This document shows positions 60,857-64,000 of a stretch of DNA of 64,000 nt, piece by piece (position 1 is the first letter of the stretch; each line of letters starts with the position of its first letter). A program made the translations under genes and the position numbers. Source of the stretch: Rhizobiales bacterium 2SD (GTDB taxonomy: Bacteria; Pseudomonadota; Alphaproteobacteria; Rhizobiales; Beijerinckiaceae). The stretch spans positions 372,001-436,000 of the forward strand of contig SCMY01000001.1 of assembly GCA_005502805.1 (NCBI GenBank), given 5' to 3'. The notes beneath the pieces are model-generated. The model saw nothing but the letters and a program-made list of their open reading frames with translations, was not told the DNA's origin and ran no database searches.

Positions 60857-62800
60857 GTGTTCCGTTTGCCAAAGCCCGCCAGGAGCGGGCGTTCGTCCGT
60901 TGCCCTCTCTTTGCTCGCCGCCTCGACCATGCTGACGCCGCTCGCCGCACTGGCGCAGTCGGGCGAAAAGCCGATCACGCTCGATGAGCTCGTCGTCAGT
61001 CCGACGGGCGTGCCGACCCCGGCCCGGGAGATCGCCAGCTCCGTCACCGTCGTCACATCCAAGGAGATCGAGCGCCAGCAGCGCCGCACCCTGCCGCAGG
61101 CGCTCGCCGCCGTGCCGGGCCTGAAAATCGTCCAGATCGGCGGGCCGGGCGGGCAGACCTCCGTCTTCATGCGCGGCACCAACTCCAACCACGTCAAGGT
61201 GCTGATCGACGGCATCGAGGCGAACGATCCCTCGACGCCGAATCGCTCCTTCGATTTCGGCTCGATGCTGACCGCAGACATCGAGCGCATCGAGGTGTTG
61301 CGCGGCCCGCAGAGCGGCCTCTATGGCGCGAATGCGCTCGGCGGCGTCATCTCGATCACGACCAAGCGCGGCGATGGCCCACCGAAAGTAACAGCTTCCG
61401 TCGAGGCCGGCTCGCACGGCACCTTCAACCAGTCGGCCGGTTTCAGCGGCGGCGACAGCCGCTTCAACTACGCCTTCAACGTCGCGCATATGCGCAGCGA
61501 CTCGACCGATTCCGTGCCGTCGAAGCTGATCCGGCCGGGTGTGCGGGTGAAGCCGGACGCCTATGACGCCTATACCTATTCGGGGCGGCTCGGCGTCGCG
61601 CTCAGCGACACGCTGAGCCTCAACTGGGTCGGCCGCTACACCGACGGGCAATTCCTCTCGACCTATGACATGGGCTTTCCGGGCCAGCCGACGCCCTTCC
61701 GCTCGCGCTCGAACTATGCGCAGGCCTTCACGCGCGGCGAGGTCGTCTGGGATCCGCTGGGCGGACGCTTCGTCAATCGCTTCGGTGTCTCCTACTCGCA
61801 TCAGGACCGCGGCTATCGCAGCCCGAACGCCTTCGGCCAGCTGGGACTGCCGACAGAAAACCTCGGCGAGCGCGTGAAGTTCGACTGGCGCGGCGACCTC
61901 GAGCTCGCCAGGGGCCACAGTCTCATCATGGGCCTGCAATACGAGCGCGAACGGCTCGACACGCCGAGTCTCACAGCCTCCAATGGCAACAAGGGCGCCT
62001 TCCTGGAGTACCAGGCCAATATCGCCGACAGCTTCTTCCTGGCGGCGAACGTCCGGCATGACCATAACGACAGCTATGGGGACCACACCACCTACCGTAT
62101 CGCGCCGGCCTATATCATTCCGCAGACCGGCACCAAGCTGAAAGCGAGCTATGGCACCGGCTTCAAGCCGCCAACCCTGGCCGAGCTCTTCATCGACTAC
62201 CGGCCGGGCTTCAACTTCTTCGGCAATCCCGATCTGAAGCCGGAGAAGAGCCGCGGCTGGGATATCGGCTTCGAGCAGCCCCTGTTCGATGACCGGTTCC
62301 GCTTCGGAGCGACCTGGTTCCACAACGACATCGACGACCTGATCGTCACCAATCTGACGCGTGATTCCTACGCCAATGTCGGCCGCGCCACGACCAAGGG
62401 CGTCGAGGCCTTCGCCACGCTCGAATTGACGTCGCAGTTCAAGGTCCGCGGCGACTACACCTTCACGCTGGCGAAGGACGAAGTCTCACGCTGGGAGCTG
62501 CTGCGCCGGCCGCGCCACAAGGCGAGCCTGACCGCGAGCTGGATGCCAATGGAGAAACTCACCCTGTCCGCCACGCTGATCTATGTCAGCTCCCGAATGG
62601 ACGGCAACCGCGACTTCTCGATCTCGCGGCTGCGCGCGCCAGGTGCGGCGATCGTCAATCTCGCCGCCGAATACAAGGTCGACGCGCGCTATACCGTCTT
62701 CGGCCGCGTCGACAATCTGTTCGACCGACGCTGGGAAAACCCGACAGGCTTCCTGGTGCCGGGCCTCGGCGCCTTCGGCGGGATCAGGATGAGCCTGTGA
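60857..62800 (+). CDS. btuB: TonB-dependent vitamin B12 receptor
   Basis: 647 aa from a GTG with GAGG at 60847-60850. Signal peptide (SVALSLLAASTMLTPLAALA), then a TonB box region around ITLDELVVSPTG, the plug with LPQALAAVPGLKIVQIGGPG and IEVLRGPQSGLYGANALGGV, and a 22-strand-type barrel ending in a BtuB-like DNLFDRRWENPTGFLVPGLG. It imports cobalamin across the outer membrane with TonB energy. Assignment to cobalamin rests on the riboswitch and the btuF-btuC genes that follow. Confidence 0.93.
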   Translation: MFRLPKPARSGRSSVALSLLAASTMLTPLAALAQSGEKPITLDELVVSPTGVPTPAREIASSVTVVTSKEIERQQRRTLPQALAAVPGLKIVQIGGPGGQTSVFMRGTNSNHVKVLIDGIEANDPSTPNRSFDFGSMLTADIERIEVLRGPQSGLYGANALGGVISITTKRGDGPPKVTASVEAGSHGTFNQSAGFSGGDSRFNYAFNVAHMRSDSTDSVPSKLIRPGVRVKPDAYDAYTYSGRLGVALSDTLSLNWVGRYTDGQFLSTYDMGFPGQPTPFRSRSNYAQAFTRGEVVWDPLGGRFVNRFGVSYSHQDRGYRSPNAFGQLGLPTENLGERVKFDWRGDLELARGHSLIMGLQYERERLDTPSLTASNGNKGAFLEYQANIADSFFLAANVRHDHNDSYGDHTTYRIAPAYIIPQTGTKLKASYGTGFKPPTLAELFIDYRPGFNFFGNPDLKPEKSRGWDIGFEQPLFDDRFRFGATWFHNDIDDLIVTNLTRDSYANVGRATTKGVEAFATLELTSQFKVRGDYTFTLAKDEVSRWELLRRPRHKASLTASWMPMEKLTLSATLIYVSSRMDGNRDFSISRLRAPGAAIVNLAAEYKVDARYTVFGRVDNLFDRRWENPTGFLVPGLGAFGGIRMSL

Positions 62801-62820
62801 TGCGGCCGGAAACCTCCACC

Positions 62821-62911
62821 GTCATGCTCGCCCTTGTGGCGAGCATCCATCTCTTGAACACTGCGCTTGGCGAAGGAAGACGTGGATGGCTGGGACAAGC
62901 CCGACCATGAC
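62821..62911. repeat. Dispersed palindromic repeat, copy 2 (spans btuF start)
   Basis: 91 nt, clearly the same element as at 21855-21950: it shares the GTCATGCTCGCCCTTGTGGC opening, the ATGCTCGCC/GGCGAGCAT hairpin, GACGTGGATGG and GACAAGCCCGACCATGAC. The second hairpin has an A-C mismatch and a T-G pair. It lies between btuB and btuF and contains both possible btuF start codons. Confidence 0.85.
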
Positions 62912-63773
62912 GAGAAGCGTAGGCTTCGCATTTGCGTTCGGCCTCTGGCTGGCGGTAGCCGGCGGCCTCGCCCATGCGGACGATACGCCGGCCAAGCCGC
63001 AACGCATCGTCTCGCTCAACATGTGCACCGACGAGCTGGTGCTGCGGCTGGCCTCGCCGAAGCACATCGCCTCAGTGACCTGGCTGTCGCAGGACCCGCG
63101 CAACGCCAACATGGCCGCGCGCGCCCTCGTCGTCCCCGCCAATCACGGGCTGGCCGAGGAGGTGCTGGCGTACAAGCCGGACCTCGTCATCGCCGGCGCC
63201 TATACGACACGCTCGACCGTGGCGCTGCTGAAACGTGTCGGCGTGCCGGTCCGCGAGTTCGGCGTGCCCAGCAACCTCGCCGAGATGCGCCAGCAGATCC
63301 GCGACATGGCGAACCTCCTCGGCGAACGACAGAACGGCGAAGAATTGATCGCCGGGATCGATGCCCGTCTCGCCGCGCTGGCAAACCGCACTCGCCCGGC
63401 CCAGCCGCGCGCCATCGTACTGCGCCCGAACGGCTTCACCACCGGGCGCGGCTCGCTGGTCGACGAGATCCTCACGACGGCCGGCCTGACCAACCTCGCC
63501 GCCGAGCTCGGCATCGACAATTACGGCCAGATCGCGCTTGAGACCGTCGCGCTCGGCAAGGCCGACATCCTGATCCTCAACACCACGCCGGACGGCCCGC
63601 CCTCGCTGGCGCATGAGATTCTGCACCACCCTGTCCTCGCCCGGCTCGGCGACCGGCTGAAGCTCGTCGCCTTGCCGTCGAAGCTCTGGACCTGCGCCGG
63701 CCCGGCGGTGATCGACGCGATCGAATTGCTGCTTGACGCGACCGCTCCGATGCCAGCCGGAAAACGCCCATGA
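62886..63773 (+). CDS. btuF: Cobalamin ABC transporter substrate-binding protein
   Basis: 295 aa from ATG 62886 (MAGTSPTMTRSVGFAFAFGL), or 288 aa from ATG 62907. Both starts lie inside the dispersed repeat; the first has AAGGAAGA at a good distance, the second has none. The signal peptide continues FGLWLAVAGGLAHA. The mature protein is a helical-backbone binding protein: PQRIVSLNMCTDELVLRLAS, WLSQDPRNANMAARA, ADILILNTTPDGPPS. It binds cobalamin in the periplasm and delivers it to BtuC. It overlaps the next gene by 4 nt. Confidence 0.9.
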   Translation: MAGTSPTMTRSVGFAFAFGLWLAVAGGLAHADDTPAKPQRIVSLNMCTDELVLRLASPKHIASVTWLSQDPRNANMAARALVVPANHGLAEEVLAYKPDLVIAGAYTTRSTVALLKRVGVPVREFGVPSNLAEMRQQIRDMANLLGERQNGEELIAGIDARLAALANRTRPAQPRAIVLRPNGFTTGRGSLVDEILTTAGLTNLAAELGIDNYGQIALETVALGKADILILNTTPDGPPSLAHEILHHPVLARLGDRLKLVALPSKLWTCAGPAVIDAIELLLDATAPMPAGKRP

Positions 63774-64000
63774 GCACCGCGGCCATACCATCACCTGCAT
63801 CCGACCGGATGTCCTATTGGCGGCTCGTCACCCTGCTGGCTGCTGCGACGCTCGTCATGGCCGCGCTCTCGCTCGCGGTCGGCTATGCCCGGCTCGACCT
63901 CGTCGCCGCGCTCGGCGACTGGTTCGCCGGCCGGCAGAGCCTGCCCGCGCTCGTCCTCGTCGAACTGCGCCTGCCGCGCGCCATCCTTGGTGCGCTCGTC
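63770..64000 (+). CDS. btuC: Cobalamin ABC transporter permease, N-terminal part (cut by window edge)
   Basis: 77 codons to the edge, starting ATGAGC overlapping the btuF stop. A first membrane helix (about 21-39, LVTLLAAATLVMAALSLAVG) follows a short cytosolic start, then a loop and VLVELRLPRAILGALV, the FecCD-family motif that begins the second helix. It is the membrane permease partner of BtuF; the ATPase probably follows outside the window. Confidence 0.9.
   Translation, partial: MSTAAIPSPASDRMSYWRLVTLLAAATLVMAALSLAVGYARLDLVAALGDWFAGRQSLPALVLVELRLPRAILGALV

Overview
The window is high-GC (roughly two thirds G+C), densely packed chromosomal DNA with long open frames on both strands. It carries a gene mix typical of an alphaproteobacterium of the order Hyphomicrobiales. 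Features pointing there are the SH3/Sel1/YkuD-type envelope proteins, a TIGR02301-like protein, the folP-folB-folK cluster, the RibB with a degenerate RibA half, and palindromic intergenic repeats of a style common in Bosea and Bradyrhizobium relatives. A Bosea-like organism is the best guess, but no rRNA or other decisive marker is present. I saw no tRNA, rRNA, CRISPR array, phage or complete insertion sequence.

Layout. 1-5.1 kb: a caspase-fold/Sel1 secreted protein followed by a gene cut by the window edge, an EamA transporter, and ilvD divergent from a LysR regulator with a clear palindrome between them. 6.4-10.8 kb: a chemotaxis receptor, an alpha/beta hydrolase and a DUF4239-like membrane protein. 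10.9-14.8 kb: an acyl-CoA ligase and SDR pair divergent from a MarR-patatin pair, with a perfect inverted repeat before marR. 14.9-20.4 kb: a secreted Sel1-like protein, an amidase, a small unknown gene, a P1-family (DmpA-type) peptidase, a VOC protein and a cysteine-cluster protein. 20.4-28.8 kb: a class III aminotransferase, a metallophosphoesterase, an L,D-transpeptidase lipoprotein, a histone-deacetylase-like amidohydrolase, a LysE exporter, an HTH-RibB fusion, aroC and a small lipoprotein. 29.1-34.8 kb: a pseudouridine synthase, a large Pls-type non-ribosomal peptide synthetase and a histidine phosphatase. 34.9-42.4 kb: folP-folB-folK, fabI, a CbpA-like DnaJ, a surface lipoprotein, and the coupled run pdxH-SDR-NUDIX-TIGR02301.

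42.4-46.7 kb: an HxlR regulator divergent from an NADP-dependent reductase, then an ECF42-type sigma factor with two DGPF/YciI proteins and a dihydrofolate-reductase-like protein. Two near-identical promoters in this cluster fit the ECF42 consensus. 46.8-51.5 kb: ygfZ-tag-HD hydrolase, two small envelope proteins separated by a 19-nt inverted repeat, and malate synthase A ending in a textbook terminator. 51.6-52.4 kb is a small A/T-richer island with two unusual genes, ending before an argC that is preceded by a terminator-like hairpin. 53.7-60.5 kb: a membrane protein, a DUF3616 protein, a NUDIX hydrolase, an outer-membrane beta-barrel, an AI-2E-type permease fused to a GAF domain, and a GntR regulator. 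The window closes with a cobalamin riboswitch driving btuB-btuF-btuC, where a dispersed palindromic repeat supplies the translation start region of btuF.

Most genes are housekeeping or ordinary accessory functions. The parts most worth following are the Pls-type synthetase with an acidic substrate pocket, the HTH-RibB-RibA' fusion with a palindrome just upstream, the paired ECF42 promoters, the repeat-born start of btuF, the AI-2E/GAF fusion, and the low-GC island.
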